Source: Cephalotrichum gorgonifer (Eukaryota; Ascomycota; Sordariomycetes; Microascales; Microascaceae). From it: a DNA stretch of 64,000 nt. The position numbers were made by a program, and so were the translations under genes. The notes under the pieces were generated by a model. The model had not been told where the DNA came from and ran no database searches. It saw only the letters and a list, made by a program, of their open reading frames with translations. This document shows positions 1 through 11,720 of the stretch, in pieces (the first letter of the stretch is position 1; each line of letters opens with the position of its first letter). Where the stretch lies: assembly GCA_900312665.1 (NCBI GenBank), contig ONZQ02000020.1, forward strand, positions 302,760 to 366,759. Direction: 5' to 3'.

Positions 1-692
1 CCCTGGAAAGTGGAAGAACGTCGACCTGCCATCTTCTTTACCTACGCCTGGCCTGGTGGACCTGGTCCCTAACCATTTCGCGCTAAAGCACATTCCTGCA
101 TACGACCTTGAATTTCACTGCTTACGCCATGTAGTTTCGTACCCTCTCTCCGAGTCCCGCTTCTGTCCCTCAGCTCCCCCCTTTCGACTCGCCTGAATCT
201 TTGGCCAACTTCCTTGAGACTCCATGGATAATTAACGAGCAGAATATGTCTTAGGATGGAGGGAACTATGTCTAGTGTATGAGATAATTCAGGCTCACTA
301 CTATTAGACTAATTAACAGTTCCCATACGAGTTGGGTAGTAAGTTCGGTTAGCCAGCTCTCATTTCCGCGCGGTTACCTGCCGCTCAATACGGTTGTACG
401 TGAGCCTACTAGGTTTCATTACCAGCATGTCCACGGAGAGGCTCTAACATGGAATAGGAACTTCTTTGGACAGCGTCGAGGACACCCTTGATTCCAACAC
501 TATTCACATCTTCTTGTCACTGCTGTCTCCAATGACTGGGTCTTTATAAATGTGGTGAGTTTAAGCCCTCTGCTTCTGTGTATACATGGTAAGAATAAAT
601 ATTGGATATCATCTAAAAATACGACGTAAAAGCGCACTACCTCTTACATGCAATCATTTCTCAGCATATGCCTATCCAGAACCCAAGTCGGA
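1..692. other. Intergenic, no gene seen
   Basis: No open frame with protein-like composition and no RNA gene was recognised. The right part is the 3' flank of the small gene on the minus strand. Confidence 0.5.
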
Positions 693-1220
693 TTACATGC
701 TGAACAAAGCCTTCCCCAAGCCCTTCAACACGGCGCCATCTAGCTCCTTGTGGATCGTCCACGCCGCCAGGGACGTCAGAACCACCATCTCGAACAAGAC
801 CGGCTCAAAATGTTTGAACATCTCAAGTTTCTTCGCTCCCTTCCCAGCCCTGTCAAACCGGGCAATCCTCGCTCCGCTGGCGTCGAACATGTTCAGGGCC
901 TCGCAACCCATCTGCTCGTCCTGGACGAACTTGAAGCTGCCCAGGTGCCCGGCCTCGACGGTGCACTTGGTCGACCAGGGGTTCATCTTCATGTGGATGG
1001 GAATGCCCCGTAGGGATATCTCTGCGGAAGATTTGCCGGGAAATGTGGCGGTGCCGATGGTGTTGCTTGGGTGGGCGTTGCCGATAAATAATGTGATTTG
1101 TGCTGCTGAGGACTTGGGCTTGCTAATGAGTAGTATTGGCGATTCTCTTGGTTGGTTGGACCAGTGGAGGACGGTGATATTTGCGTCGAACGGGGAGGGG
1201 CTTAGAAGGAGGAACGACAT
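693..1220 (-). CDS. Small hypothetical protein, tubby C-terminal-like/DUF6593-like
   Basis: Single-exon frame of 175 codons. The product has no signal peptide and no clear membrane segment. It reads as alternating short beta strands: an early HWSN segment, a glycine-rich middle, then a segment resembling 'xFDxxGxRIARFDRAGKGAKK' near residues 110-130 and a helical end ending LGKALFSM. This layout resembles small fungal proteins with a tubby C-terminal/LURP-one-like barrel (DUF6593 group). The fold assignment is an inference from pattern only and no function is proposed. The start is the first ATG of the frame. The overlapping plus-strand frame (586-1227) has less protein-like composition and is taken as a shadow. 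Confidence 0.5.
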   Translation of the reverse strand: MSFLLLSPSPFDANITVLHWSNQPRESPILLISKPKSSAAQITLFIGNAHPSNTIGTATFPGKSSAEISLRGIPIHMKMNPWSTKCTVEAGHLGSFKFVQDEQMGCEALNMFDASGARIARFDRAGKGAKKLEMFKHFEPVLFEMVVLTSLAAWTIHKELDGAVLKGLGKALFSM

Positions 1221-2958
1221 GGTCTAAGCGGGTCTGGATGAATGGTATACAACAAGTCTTGGGTCGATCGCTTGGTTTGATGTATTACAGAAAGATCTGA
1301 ATCTGAATGGAAATAAATGCGCGGGATGAAAGGTTGAATCTTGGACCATGACAAGAAGAGAGGATGATACCTGAATATATAGACTTGGCTATTATTAAAG
1401 ATCCCCCTTGTCTGTGACAGCCCAAGGGGAAGGGGATAACGGACGGCAAAGCCCGTGCCACCTTTCGATCCTCGACGATCCGAGTCTACCCAATCGTGGA
1501 GCTGAGAATTCGCCTAGAGCTCCAGCCCACATAAGCTTGAATGTGGCGTGGTGAGCGCTAGTCCCAATCGGGTGCCATGTGCCGCTCCATCGGCCCAAGC
1601 CGATATGAGTAGCGTGGCTTAGATAAGATACTCTGGGTGTTCGCGTCAGTTCTTGTGCGAGCTGGGAAACAAAAAGGGGCGGGCAAATATCAAGAATACA
1701 TGTTCCGTATTTTATCAGGAGAACGCCGTGCACTGGTTGCTTATGCAAAATTTCGAAGCTCTATCAGAGCGAGAGACTAGGGTGATGGCTGGAACAAGAA
1801 TTCATGATAGGCCAATACTTATCTGTCCACAGTAACGAAGTCTCGGAATGTTTCACATAGTGGGCCTCTGATGTCCAGAGTGCTTTCAGACGCATTTTCT
1901 CACCTCTCGAAGTATACTTGATCCGATCTAGAGAAATACACGGCCATGCTGAGCCGACCCGCGATTGACCATAACAGAACTAGATTACGTTTGACAAGTT
2001 GAGGGAGGTCGAGGTTAACTTTAAATCTGGGAAGGTGCGGCGATCGCGGCAGGTACGCAACCGCCAGCGCGGCTTGGTAACTTTCGGTACCTGAAAGCTC
2101 TGGTGGGTACCCATATTGTTTCAGTAGCTAGCGCGAGAAAATGCTTGAAACACCGACGCAGCTTGCTCCACATCCTAAATTTTTAAACAATTCCACTCTC
2201 TACCAGGGTCACATGTTGCCAGGAGTCACCATAGAATGCCCCACAACTGCGCAAACCACATGCGAGGACGAGTACGAGTAAGCGGAGAATGATCTGTTTG
2301 CAGTGGTCGAAGCCGCGAATATGGAGTAAACATGCCTAAGTGCCGGTACTCCTACCTAATTAGATATATTGAGGCCGAAGTGACGCCGCGTTCATGACGT
2401 CAACCGGTAGAACTGCGGAAGATTCTATTGTCGTCAAGAGGCAAGGGAAGTACGAGTAACTATTCACAGCTAGACCAAGTAATAGCCATGCCATAATATT
2501 ATCCCCCTCCCCCCCCCACATGCAGACAAGGGGGGTTGCCGAAGGCGTATGGGCCCGTGAAGACACAAAATAGTTTGACTTTATCCTAGTATTGGATATA
2601 CGCCGGGGTAGTGTTATTTTCTTTCCTTCTCTCTTCCTTTGTCACTTCATGCTCGATCCCGGCCTTGCCTCCTCACCGTTCATTCCCACGGCAGCTTGGT
2701 GTTAATGCACATACGAACGCGAATGCGTGCTTTGGCGTTGAAGAGTCCGGTCCATCCGTTCCACAGTAATGCCGCGGCACCGCCGCAGCACCCCTGTAGC
2801 TCACGCGACTACTCGTACGGATGCCGCTAGATCAGCACCAGATTCCCCGCTTGCCAGGATGTGGGGACTCCGCATTGCGGCATTGCAGACCGGACTCCCC
2901 CGCAGTCTAGCAGAACACGGGGGTCTTACGTATAGTTTCCTAGATGTGCCCACCGTCA
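1221..2958. other. Intergenic spacer
   Basis: About 1.7 kb without a convincing gene. The short frames are random-looking. There is a cytosine run near 2509-2517. The right end merges into the fructosyltransferase promoter. Confidence 0.5.
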
Positions 2959-3012
2959 TTTAAGCTCCCGAATAATCTCCCGAAATTTAAGCTTCCGAAT
3001 AATCTCCCGGAA
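2959..3012 (+). repeat. 27-bp tandem duplication in fructosyltransferase promoter with paired CCG triplets
   Basis: Two adjacent 27-bp units (2959-2985 and 2986-3012) differ at two positions. Each contains CCG, nine bases, CCG, which is CGG-N9-CGG on the other strand. Direct CGG repeats are typical half-sites of Zn2Cys6 activators. They lie about 110-165 bp upstream of the GH32 start codon and just before a TATA-like element. The binding role is inferred. Confidence 0.6.
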
Positions 3013-3020
3013 TTTTCAGT

Positions 3021-3030
3021 AATATAAATA
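3021..3030 (+). promoter_or_regulatory. TATA-like element of the GH32 gene
   Basis: The sequence AATATAAATA lies about 95 bp upstream of the start codon at 3125, a normal distance for a fungal TATA box plus a short leader. Confidence 0.45.
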
Positions 3031-3124
3031 CCCGAAGGTATCCGCGAAGTTTTCGTGAACATTCTACCCAGATGTCAGACGAATAGGGCACCCGAGCCGA
3101 TCACCTACCACCCGCAGCATCAGC

Positions 3125-5055
3125 ATGAAGGCCTCAACACTCGTGTCCGCCGCCTCCGTGGCTACGCGACAGGCTGCAAGCCAACCGGAATATCCCCCGG
3201 TCGACTACAACACCGCGCCCCCCAACCTATCAACACTCGCTAACGGCAGCTTGTTCGAAACTTGGAGACCAAAGGCCCACGTTCTTCCTCCTTTCGGTCA
3301 AATTGGCGACCCGTGCATGCACTACACCGATCCCGAAACGGGTCTCTTCCACGTCGGCTGGCTGCACGAGGGCGCCGCTGGCGCTACGACTGATGACCTC
3401 GCAACTTATTACGATCTCAATCCCGATGGAGCGCCGTTCATAAAGGCAGGCGGAGTGAACGACCCCATCGCCGTCTTCGACGGCTCGGTCATCCCCAGCG
3501 GCATAGACGGGAAACCCACTCTTCTATATACCTCAGTCTCCTATCTACCTATCCAATGGACCATCCCCTACACTAGAGGAAGTGAGACCCAGTCCCTGGC
3601 TGTGACCCATGATGGCGGCCGTAACTTCACCAAGCTCCATCAAGGCCCCGCCATACCCTCCCCGCCCTTCGCCGTCAACGTAACTGGCTGGCGCGACCCC
3701 TACGTCTTCCAGAACGCCAAATTAGACTCCCTCCTGAAGAGTACCCCGGAGACATGGTACACCGTCATCTCCGGTGGCGTGCACGGCGACGGGCCTTCCG
3801 TGTTCCTCTACCGCCAGTATGACCCAGACTTCCAGTACTGGGAGTACCTCGGTCAGTGGTGGCACGAAGGGGCGAACTCGACCTGGGGAAGCGGCGAGTG
3901 GGCTGGCCGATGGGGGTTCAACTTCGAGGTCGCCAATGTATTCAGCCTCGATGAGCATGGGTATAACGCCGAGGGCGAGGTCTTCATGACTGTCGGCGGA
4001 GAGTGGTCGTTTGCGCCTATCGTGCCGGAGGTCTCGGATTCCAGGGACATGATCTGGGCGGCGGGCGAGGTGACCCTGAAGAAGGGAGAGGTCAAGTTTA
4101 CGCCTACTATGGCGGGGATTCTGGACTGGGGAGCATCGGCATACGCTGCGGCGGGAAAATACCTGCCTGCATCTTCGGAGGCGTCGGAGAAGAGCGGCGC
4201 GCCAGATCGGTTCGTTTCGTACGTTTGGCTCACGGGCGACTTCTACGGTACCGCCGACTTCCCCACCCCACAGCAGAATTGGACCGGCGCTTTGTTGCTC
4301 CCGCGGGAGCTTAGCACTGGGACGATATCCAATGTTGTGGATAACGAGCTCTCGCGTGAGACGGGCTCGTGGCGAGTCGCCAGCAGGAAATCAGGCGTCC
4401 TCGAACTCGCGACTCTGAAGCAGGTGATTGCACGAGAGACACTCGCCGAGTTGAAGAGCGGGGAGCGGTTCACCGAGCCCGCCCGGAACGTCAGCTCATC
4501 GGGCTCCGTAGCCTTCCAGCGGTCCCCTGAGTCGAAGTTCTATGTCTTAACCGCCTCGCTTTCCTTCTCGGCGTCGGCCCGCGGCTCGGACCTCCGAGCC
4601 GGCTTCGAAGTTCTGTCGTCCGAGTTCGAGACGACGAAGATCTACTACCAGTTCTCCAACGAGTCCGTCATAATAGATAGGGCCAATTCTAGTGCTGCAT
4701 CGCGGACTACGGAGGGCATCGACTCTCGTAACGAGAGTGGCAGGCTGCGCTTGTTTGATATCGTCCAGGATGACGAGGAGCGTGTGGAGACGTTGGAGTT
4801 GACTATCGTGGTTGATAATTCGATTGTGGAGGTCCATGCTAATGACAGATTCGCTGTGAGTACTTGGGCTCGGTAAGTGATCCCCACAGCCCCACCGGAT
4901 GGAATATGCTGTACGGCGGATGCTGACTTTATAGATCGTGGTACGCATCTTCTAAGGATATCAAGTTCTTCCATGAGGGGGAGGGTGAGGTGGAATTTGG
5001 GGAGGTCACTGTTTACGAGGGGCTGTACGATGCATGGCCGGATCGGAGCACGTGA
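3125..5055 (+). CDS. GH32 fructosyltransferase / beta-fructofuranosidase
   Basis: Two exons, 3125-4872 and 4935-5055, give 622 aa. The intron has donor GTAAGT, branch CTGAC and acceptor ATAG. The enzyme cleaves sucrose and transfers or releases fructose. It carries the fungal fructosyltransferase form of the GH32 motifs: GQIGDPC with nucleophile Asp62, WRDP with transition-state Asp190, and acid/base Glu292 in GGEW. Five-blade propeller and C-terminal beta-sandwich both appear complete, and exon 2 supplies the conserved RSWY...EGLYDAWPD end. Overall it resembles the Aspergillus sucrose:sucrose fructosyltransferase group more than exo-inulinases. The N-terminus has only a short hydrophobic stretch, so the secretion signal is weak. 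Hydrolase versus transferase preference cannot be told from sequence. It is convergent with the GH76 gene. Confidence 0.93.
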
Positions 5056-5436
5056 AGAAGCTCTCTACATAAAGAAAAATACTCGGTGAGACTTCACTCG
5101 ATCGTTAACTACCTTATTAAATAGACAATATCACATCTCGATTGTTCATTTCCCCGTTCCCAATTCCCCATCACCTTGATCTTATTCGCTCACTGTACGG
5201 CTTATACCAGAATACTCTCCTAAATGATCTCCACACCCCTACCCCATCATCAATGGCACTCCTGAGTACAATTTGGCCCCTGAGTGCATGATCATTCGCA
5301 GGAAGATTTGAGATTGAGGCAGGGGACTTGGAGGGGCAAGTGCCCGCTGTTTGGGCACATCTGTTTCTGCGGAGAGGCTCTTGACGAAGGCCACAATCCA
5401 CCCAAGCGAGGTTGACAAAGAAAGCGGAAGCGCCCA
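5056..5436. other. Intergenic between convergent genes
   Basis: A 381-bp spacer holding the 3' flanks of the GH32 and GH76 genes. No other feature was seen. Confidence 0.5.
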
Positions 5437-7107
5437 TCATGCGCGCCAGTTCAAGGAGGGCTCCCAGATCATCCAGCCGAATGTACCCGTGGCCCCGGCC
5501 AAAAGAAGTGTTGTGAGTATACCCGCGCCTACCCTATCTGCCGTCGTGATAGGTCGTAACTCGAGATTATCGGTACTGTGAGACCCGGCGTTAGGGTCGC
5601 CCTTGCTCGTTCCGCCCTTGTCCGCCGTCACCGGACCCTTCGACGGATCGGTCAAGAGACTCGATACGGCAGCTAGGGCGCTCATCTCCTGGCCCGCCCC
5701 GATCTTTCCGTCGAACTTCCCCGACGACCACGCGAAGCCGCACTCCCTCCCGTTATCACCGCCCGTGCACTGGCTTATAGCGCCCTTGGCCGAGGACTTG
5801 AGAATCGGCATAACCTTGTCGCGGATGAAGGGCGCCACCTGACTAGATTGGGCCAGCCATCGGTGGGTGTAGCCCTTATAGGAATACATGTCCGTCGAAC
5901 ACGTATATTTCGGCTCGCACGAGATTTCGTAAGCGACCCCATCGTCTCGAAAGAAGAGTTCGATGGTCCTATCAACGAGGCCATTAATCCTGTCCTTCCA
6001 GATTTGGTCTTCGGTCTAAAGTCGACTAGCATTAGCATAACATCCCACAGGCAAGGTGTGTATGGGAGCGGACGAAATGTGGTTGAATGGCTTTTGGCAG
6101 AGGGCGGAAATAAGGACATACAATATTCCACATAAACGCCGCGCCCTGAATCAAAACTGCAGCATTATACGAATATTGAAGCTTATTAATATCGGTACAG
6201 TTATGCCCGATATGACCACCATCATAGACATCCCACTCGTCAGTGATATACCCCACTCCTTGGATCCAATCCCAAGTCTCCTCGGCCAACTTGGAGTAGG
6301 TCTCATTGCCGGTATACCGGGCCAACCGTGCACCCATGTTGAAGAAGCACCCATTCGCAATGGCTGGATCAGGTTAGCCACGATGAGGGGTCCTGGTTTT
6401 AAACGAGAAGGTATCATGGCGAGACAAACTGTTTTTATAGTCAAATCCATTATTGGTCCTCGTGATCTGCCACCTTAAGCCGCCACCACACTCGTTGTCG
6501 TGTCTCTCGGGGTCGGCCTGGGTGTTAAATACGGCTTGGGCAAGAGCCAACCACTGTGGTTGGTCGGATGGGGGATTTGGAAAGTTCAGCTCTGCCGCTA
6601 GCATGGCACTCATGCCCCAGAAGGCCTGATCATCGTTTCCAAGAGAGGCCGTGACATTCCTCGGCTGGTAGTCTTTGTTCTCGCCAACCTGAAATAGCAT
6701 AGCTTGCATAACAACATCGTTATACGAGGAGTCTCCGGTCAAGAACCAGTAATCCATCAGGGTGCCCCAGAGGGCACCCCCCTGCCACCAGTAGTAGTCC
6801 CCTTGAGGCGGTGGACCGGGCAAAATACCGGGAGTCTGGCCGGTCTGGTTCCCGGTATAAAAGGCTGTAGTGTCGTGTGCGAGAAGCGCCGCCGATCTCC
6901 GGATGTCCTCTGTGACAGGTGGCCCCGTTAGCGAGCTCGGCCCTCCGTCGTGCACCACGCTTTCGGGTCGAGGAAAACAGCGAGGAGTCGGACCGTTCGA
7001 GTTGCACACTCACCATCGGTGTCGATTGAGAACGGACTCTGAGCGTTTACCACGCCAAAGGTAAACGTAAGTGTCGCGCCAAGGAATGTAATGGTAGAAA
7101 TCGCCAT
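5437..7107 (-). CDS. GH76 alpha-1,6-mannanase-like cell-wall protein (Dfg5/Dcw1 family)
   Basis: Four exons on the minus strand: 7107-7014, 6909-6430, 6363-6122 and 6015-5437, giving 464 aa. Signal peptide at residues 1-22. The GH76 domain shows the YWWQGGALWG segment, the catalytic Asp pair in GNDDQAFWGM (Asp124-Asp125), CGGGLRWQI, the NGCFFN motif and AAVLIQGAAFMWN. The C-terminus has a hydrophobic segment of about 23 residues followed by a short tail, as in membrane- or GPI-attached Dfg5/Dcw1 homologues. These proteins are thought to process the mannan of GPI anchors so that wall proteins can be cross-linked to glucan. Splices were chosen to restore the family motifs. The second intron has a less usual GTTTGT donor but a good GCTAAC branch site. 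Confidence 0.9.
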
Positions 7108-8128
7108 TGTGGAGGTCGTGGTGGTTAGCCCGATCGTTTGTGGCAGTAGCGTCGGGCTTGGCGGTCGGAATATTCGGCCCGCTCGACCGGGACTTCGCGA
7201 TATTTGGAAGGAGAGGTTCGAGCGAAGACAGTGTCTAAGGATGAAGTAATCTCTTCTAGCGGGCAGTTTTAAAAGCGAGCGACGGTGGTGAAATGGTAAC
7301 AAAATGAGACGAGGGAAGCGAAAGAATATGTAAAAGGCATCAAATAAAAAGAAAGTCGTAAGCGGCAGCAACAACTGGAAAGGATGTATGGCTGCTCTTC
7401 AGTTGGAAGGCGACGAGTACTTTTGACATACTAGTGTAGATCTCAAACAAGGAGGGCCCATAATAGTAATCAGGGGTTACACCCACTCTCTGTTACCCAT
7501 TCGCTGTTCAGCGGGAGGCTGTGTAGGCTGACATTCGGGACTGAGTTGCCGAACAAGAGACAGGCCAACACCACTAACGCTAACACCGTACTAATATAGG
7601 GCTGGAATGAGTCCTTGGCGACATGCAGGGAGATATTAGCTCCCGTATAGCGTTCTACCTCCCCAGATGCCCAGCCCGCGCTTCCTCGAACATCAGTAAA
7701 GTTGGGTTCTGCAGGGTTAGGGTTTTTTGTAAATGGCGGGTAAGTTGGACCGAAGGTGCAGAGTCTCTATAGCTATTTACGGTCCATACTTTTGCTAGAA
7801 GAACCGCTCCACTCTTCCAACATTTTTTAGCTTTCCTCCAGCCATGTGCGTCATTGTGGGTTATGTATAAGGTACTGATATCCACCATCCACGTCACCTC
7901 CGATCCTTTGACCTTCTTCCCCTGTAGATCTCTCCCCGAGCGGCCCGAAGCAAGTACCGCCCATAGAGGCGCTAGTATTGATAGTCGGTTTGTTGCTTTT
8001 GATTTTTTATTCTTATTCACACTGCTACCTCTACAAGTTTGACCTGGCGAGGCCATGATACGCGACCCCCATGCAAACCCTATTGCACTTAAGTATACAT
8101 CCTGTCTAAAATAGGAGATGTGGAGGCT

Positions 8129-8162
<34 letters not shown>

Positions 8163-8670
8163 TTACTTTCATGTTTTATTGAGGTACGAGATAGTAAACA
8201 AAACGAGAGGATGTTCAAAATGATAGTAAAGAAGAAGTACTATAAACTGTGTACTCTCGTCGTCATTGTCAAGTGGACCCACTGGCAAACTTGATTTCCA
8301 TGATCGTTGCCATTAGCGGGTGAAAATCGGTGTCACTAGTGCATGTCTATCCAAGGCATTATCTTCTGGAATACGAGATAGGGATTCATCTTCAGGTAAA
8401 TAGTCAATTGGCTAGAAGATAAAGACTGGTCTTCAAACTTCTGCATAGACCTGATACTATTGCTTAGCTAAGCTCTGCTCCCTTCCACGATTGAGTCTAT
8501 GACTAGCCTGGCATTCCAAAGACTAGATAGCTGTTTTGGTTTCAATTCGGCTGGAAATACTGAGGGAAGTATCGCCTAGCCCTGCCAGACCCTTTTAAAT
8601 AAGGCTGAGGGATAATAGAGTCGATGGCGTACGTCAAAGGGGCGTATGAGCCCGAAGATAGCCCCGGCGT
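7108..8670. other. Intergenic spacer with microsatellite
   Basis: Upstream region of the GH76 gene and 3' flank of the membrane-protein gene. A minus-strand frame at 7655-8218 runs through the trinucleotide repeat and has no protein-like features, so it is not called. Confidence 0.5.
8134..8160. repeat. (TTA)9 microsatellite
   Basis: Nine perfect TTA units in an AT-rich spacer. Confidence 0.9.
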
Positions 8671-9432
8671 CTAGATCAAGCCGGCATCGCGCAGTTGTTG
8701 CTTGCCTCCGGGTCCCGGCCTAGCACTCCCCAAAAACCCAACCAGCTCATCCAATCCCCTGAGGTACCATATCGCGGGCCAAACCACAGCCGGGTAGAAC
8801 AGAATCAAGCCGAGCATCAGGAAACCCACGACATCAACGTAAGCAGCCACAGTCAGCGATAATAAAATCAACGCCGCACCGATAAGTGAATATAGGATAA
8901 TAATAGACAACCTGCGCTGTCGTTTTTTCCACTTCGCATCTTTTGTGTTCTTAATCGCGATCGCTAAAAGGATTCCCAGCACAAGTGTCACCGTAAACAG
9001 GAGCCAGCTCGTAGCAATGAAGATACGAACGGTAGAGAGGTCGAAACGGTGCCCTCTCGATACTTCCGCTGGATCCTGTAACTGTGACACAATGAGCGCG
9101 AACGTGAAGCTTGAGCCGAGGGTGGAGATGGCTCCGATGTTTTGGAAGAAGGTCGTGAGAGTCAACGCTTGTAGCTCCTCCACATCTATCCGCTCTTGTC
9201 GCTGGCGCGAAAGCTCTCTGTCTAGGATGTTAATGATCCTAAGCATCAGCCGGTGGTGTCCTTCGAGAAGCTCGATGGTCTCATCATCATCATTGGATAT
9301 GGTGTGTTCAGCGGTGGCAGCTGCACGGCCTCCTCGCCTAGGACTGAGCGCAGTGGCACTGCTCAAAACGCGGTGAAGCTCGGCTTCTGCTTCCTCCGCT
9401 TTGGAAGCCATTTTGTCGAGATTGATTGCCAT
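8671..9432 (-). CDS. Four-helix integral membrane protein, function unknown
   Basis: Single exon, 253 aa from the ATG at 9432. That start has an ACCATGG context and was preferred over an in-frame ATG 60 bp upstream. The N-terminal 90 residues are hydrophilic and partly coiled (acidic patch NDDDET near 48, then a basic/acidic helix with LSRQRQERIDVEELQAL). Four membrane segments follow at about 95-117, 135-160, 175-199 and 202-223, with a basic loop KWKKRQRR between the second and third. The C-terminus is short and cytosolic-looking. This layout is common among uncharacterised fungal membrane proteins. I do not recognise a named family. Confidence 0.7.
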   Translation of the reverse strand: MAINLDKMASKAEEAEAELHRVLSSATALSPRRGGRAAATAEHTISNDDDETIELLEGHHRLMLRIINILDRELSRQRQERIDVEELQALTLTTFFQNIGAISTLGSSFTFALIVSQLQDPAEVSRGHRFDLSTVRIFIATSWLLFTVTLVLGILLAIAIKNTKDAKWKKRQRRLSIIILYSLIGAALILLSLTVAAYVDVVGFLMLGLILFYPAVVWPAIWYLRGLDELVGFLGSARPGPGGKQQLRDAGLI

Positions 9433-11720
9433 GGTAATCCGAACTTGAGATTTTCCAAGCGTAGTGTTGTCGAGCGAGAGGGCTGTTTTCACAGTCGACT
9501 GTTGGCCTACATGCCGATATCTGCAGCGCTATATGTAGGGGTAATGGAGAGGGGGGCGATTTTTTGCTTTGCCAAGGTTGGTAGGATCTCAAAGTGGCTC
9601 TTTCGCGGAGCGCATCGAAAATTGAAGGGGTCCTTAAATCCTATCTCGCCTCTCTCGCCTGGAATACCCTGGGTAGGTAAGGTGGTAGAAATACTGCAAA
9701 CTTGGAACGATACCAAGGTCAGGTGAGGAGTGTTTGACCAGCGCTATGACGAACCTTAAAAGTAGCTGGTGAAATATATTCCGACTTTTTACGGTAGACT
9801 TTCCGCGAGAATAGGAACATCTGGTATATGGACACAGAACGATCTCGGGCTGTTTTCATCCCGGGGTGGATCACATTGTACTACTCAAGTAAAGAGTACG
9901 GGGCAAGTAATAGATACAACTTAATCTGAGTGAATGGTTTCGGGAGGTCACGTTAGGGGGACGGATTGAATACATCGTGTTGATACTGTCCGCACTTGCC
10001 TATAAATGACACCGGTGGCGCATTTAGCAAGAGGTGCCGAGCTCTGTCACTGACATACATGCCACGGAAGGGTCAATTGTATGGAAATTATGAAGCATCT
10101 TCATTCCGCTTCTTCCTCACTAATACTTGAACTACCCTGTATGTAATGCCAAGGCGATATGCTGCACCTAAACAGAGCTTGTGAAGGCAGAATCTTGCAT
10201 GCCCTCAACAACCTCATACAGTGCAACAGTTCAACATTGGACCCTTTTACAGAGATCAATACACAATCTGGGCGGTATGTGTTATTAAGCGACATCTGAA
10301 AGCGAGAGGCTAGAGATTGTGAGGGAGGTACTCACCAGGTCATGAGCCAGCCACACGGAGGGATATTAAGCCATTGGAATCTATCAAAATACCCCGAGCG
10401 GTCTGAGGTAGGTGGCATCCCCTGAGTCGCTGCGACGCGAGGTCCTTAATGTACAAAAAACATACTTAAGTAAGTAGCGTCGAATATGTAGAACGAGCAT
10501 GACACTTACACCCGAAGCGTGACGGGTTATATGCGTAGCGGAATATCGCATGTTGGATGGGTGGTTTAGATGAGGCGCAAGTGTACTCAAATGCGCGGTC
10601 CTGATTTAGCATATGTTGCGAAACGAACAGAAGGGTGACTCCACATGAGAAAGAAATCCCAGCAATCGCAACACGGTACGGTACGGTGTCAAGACGCTAA
10701 GCCCTGCGGCAACAATACAGCACTACCCACACCTTGACCAGGGGAACAGCGAAGCCCCCCGTGTGACGGAGTTTGTTTGGCTCTTCCTAGAATTTAGGGT
10801 TGTTTTGCTTTTCTGAAAAGGGAAAAAAAAAAAAAAAACCTTAACAGCTGGGGCTCCCCCCACACTTCCCCTTTGGGCGTATCTTGCGAATCTCCAAGTC
10901 ATGAAACATGAAAATTGTCTCTGCGGCTCTACCAGTACCCACCAAGTCTTCTCCGCCTCTCGTCATGTCTTTGACATAGCCCCCCCTCTTTTTGCGCCCG
11001 GTCCCTATCCTATTGTGGCAACAGCTGCGGGATGGTACCATTTACCTGGTTTCTAGACGGGAAGGCGTTCATCTCCCGGACATTTAGGCCGGTGCTGGTC
11101 AGTGATCGCATTCGACCACTAAAACATCTCTGGTACCTGACCTATTACTGTTACATGTCGTGGCGCTCAGACACCCACTAGCAGGAGTCCCGCACTCCCC
11201 CTGGAAGCATGCCAAGCCTCGGCGCCACTGTCCCGGGTCCCTTTCCCCACATTGCTACGGGGACTGCCGTACTCTCCACGGGGATATGCAGAGGTGCTGA
11301 GAAAGCTTCCCTCGACCTGAGAACCCCTATTTCACCATTGCTTAATCTGTAACAGAGTTCGCTGAGACTCATGCACCACACACTTGGCGCCCGCGGTGTT
11401 GGGTCGCCCCTCCGCAAGTCTTGCCTACCCTGGAAAGTGATCCCATGGCCAGCCCTATCCAAAATGATCTAGCATCGTGACTCCCCTGTTAGGGGTTTTG
11501 TGCCTCGGCCAAAGATCTAGATAGAAAGGCGTGAGCTGGGATAGTCTGAGACATCTATCAATTCTCTCTTGTATATATTGACCGACCCTCCCGTCCGCCC
11601 TCGCTCTCCTTGTCTTTTGGCGAACTCACATCAGACTCTCTATCCGACATCCAACACCTCTAAGTTCCTGCTATCACTCGTCTATCACAAGCCGCCTTTA
11701 CCAGCCCCATCACTGCAGAA
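9433..11720. other. Intergenic spacer
   Basis: About 2.3 kb without a convincing gene. It contains a 16-nt adenine run (10823-10838). The right end is the cutinase promoter, with pyrimidine-rich stretches around 11580-11700 typical of fungal 5' leaders. Confidence 0.5.
10823..10838 (+). repeat. Poly(A) run, 16 nt
   Basis: An uninterrupted run of 16 adenines in an intergenic region. No target-site duplication or coding frame marks it as a retroelement tail. Confidence 0.8.

Noticed and set aside
586..1227. A 213-codon plus-strand frame opposite the small hypothetical gene
   Set aside because: The minus-strand product has the more protein-like composition; this frame reads as its shadow.
7655..8218. 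A 187-codon minus-strand frame
   Set aside because: It runs through the TTA microsatellite (giving an isoleucine run), shows no conserved pattern and lacks gene-like composition.
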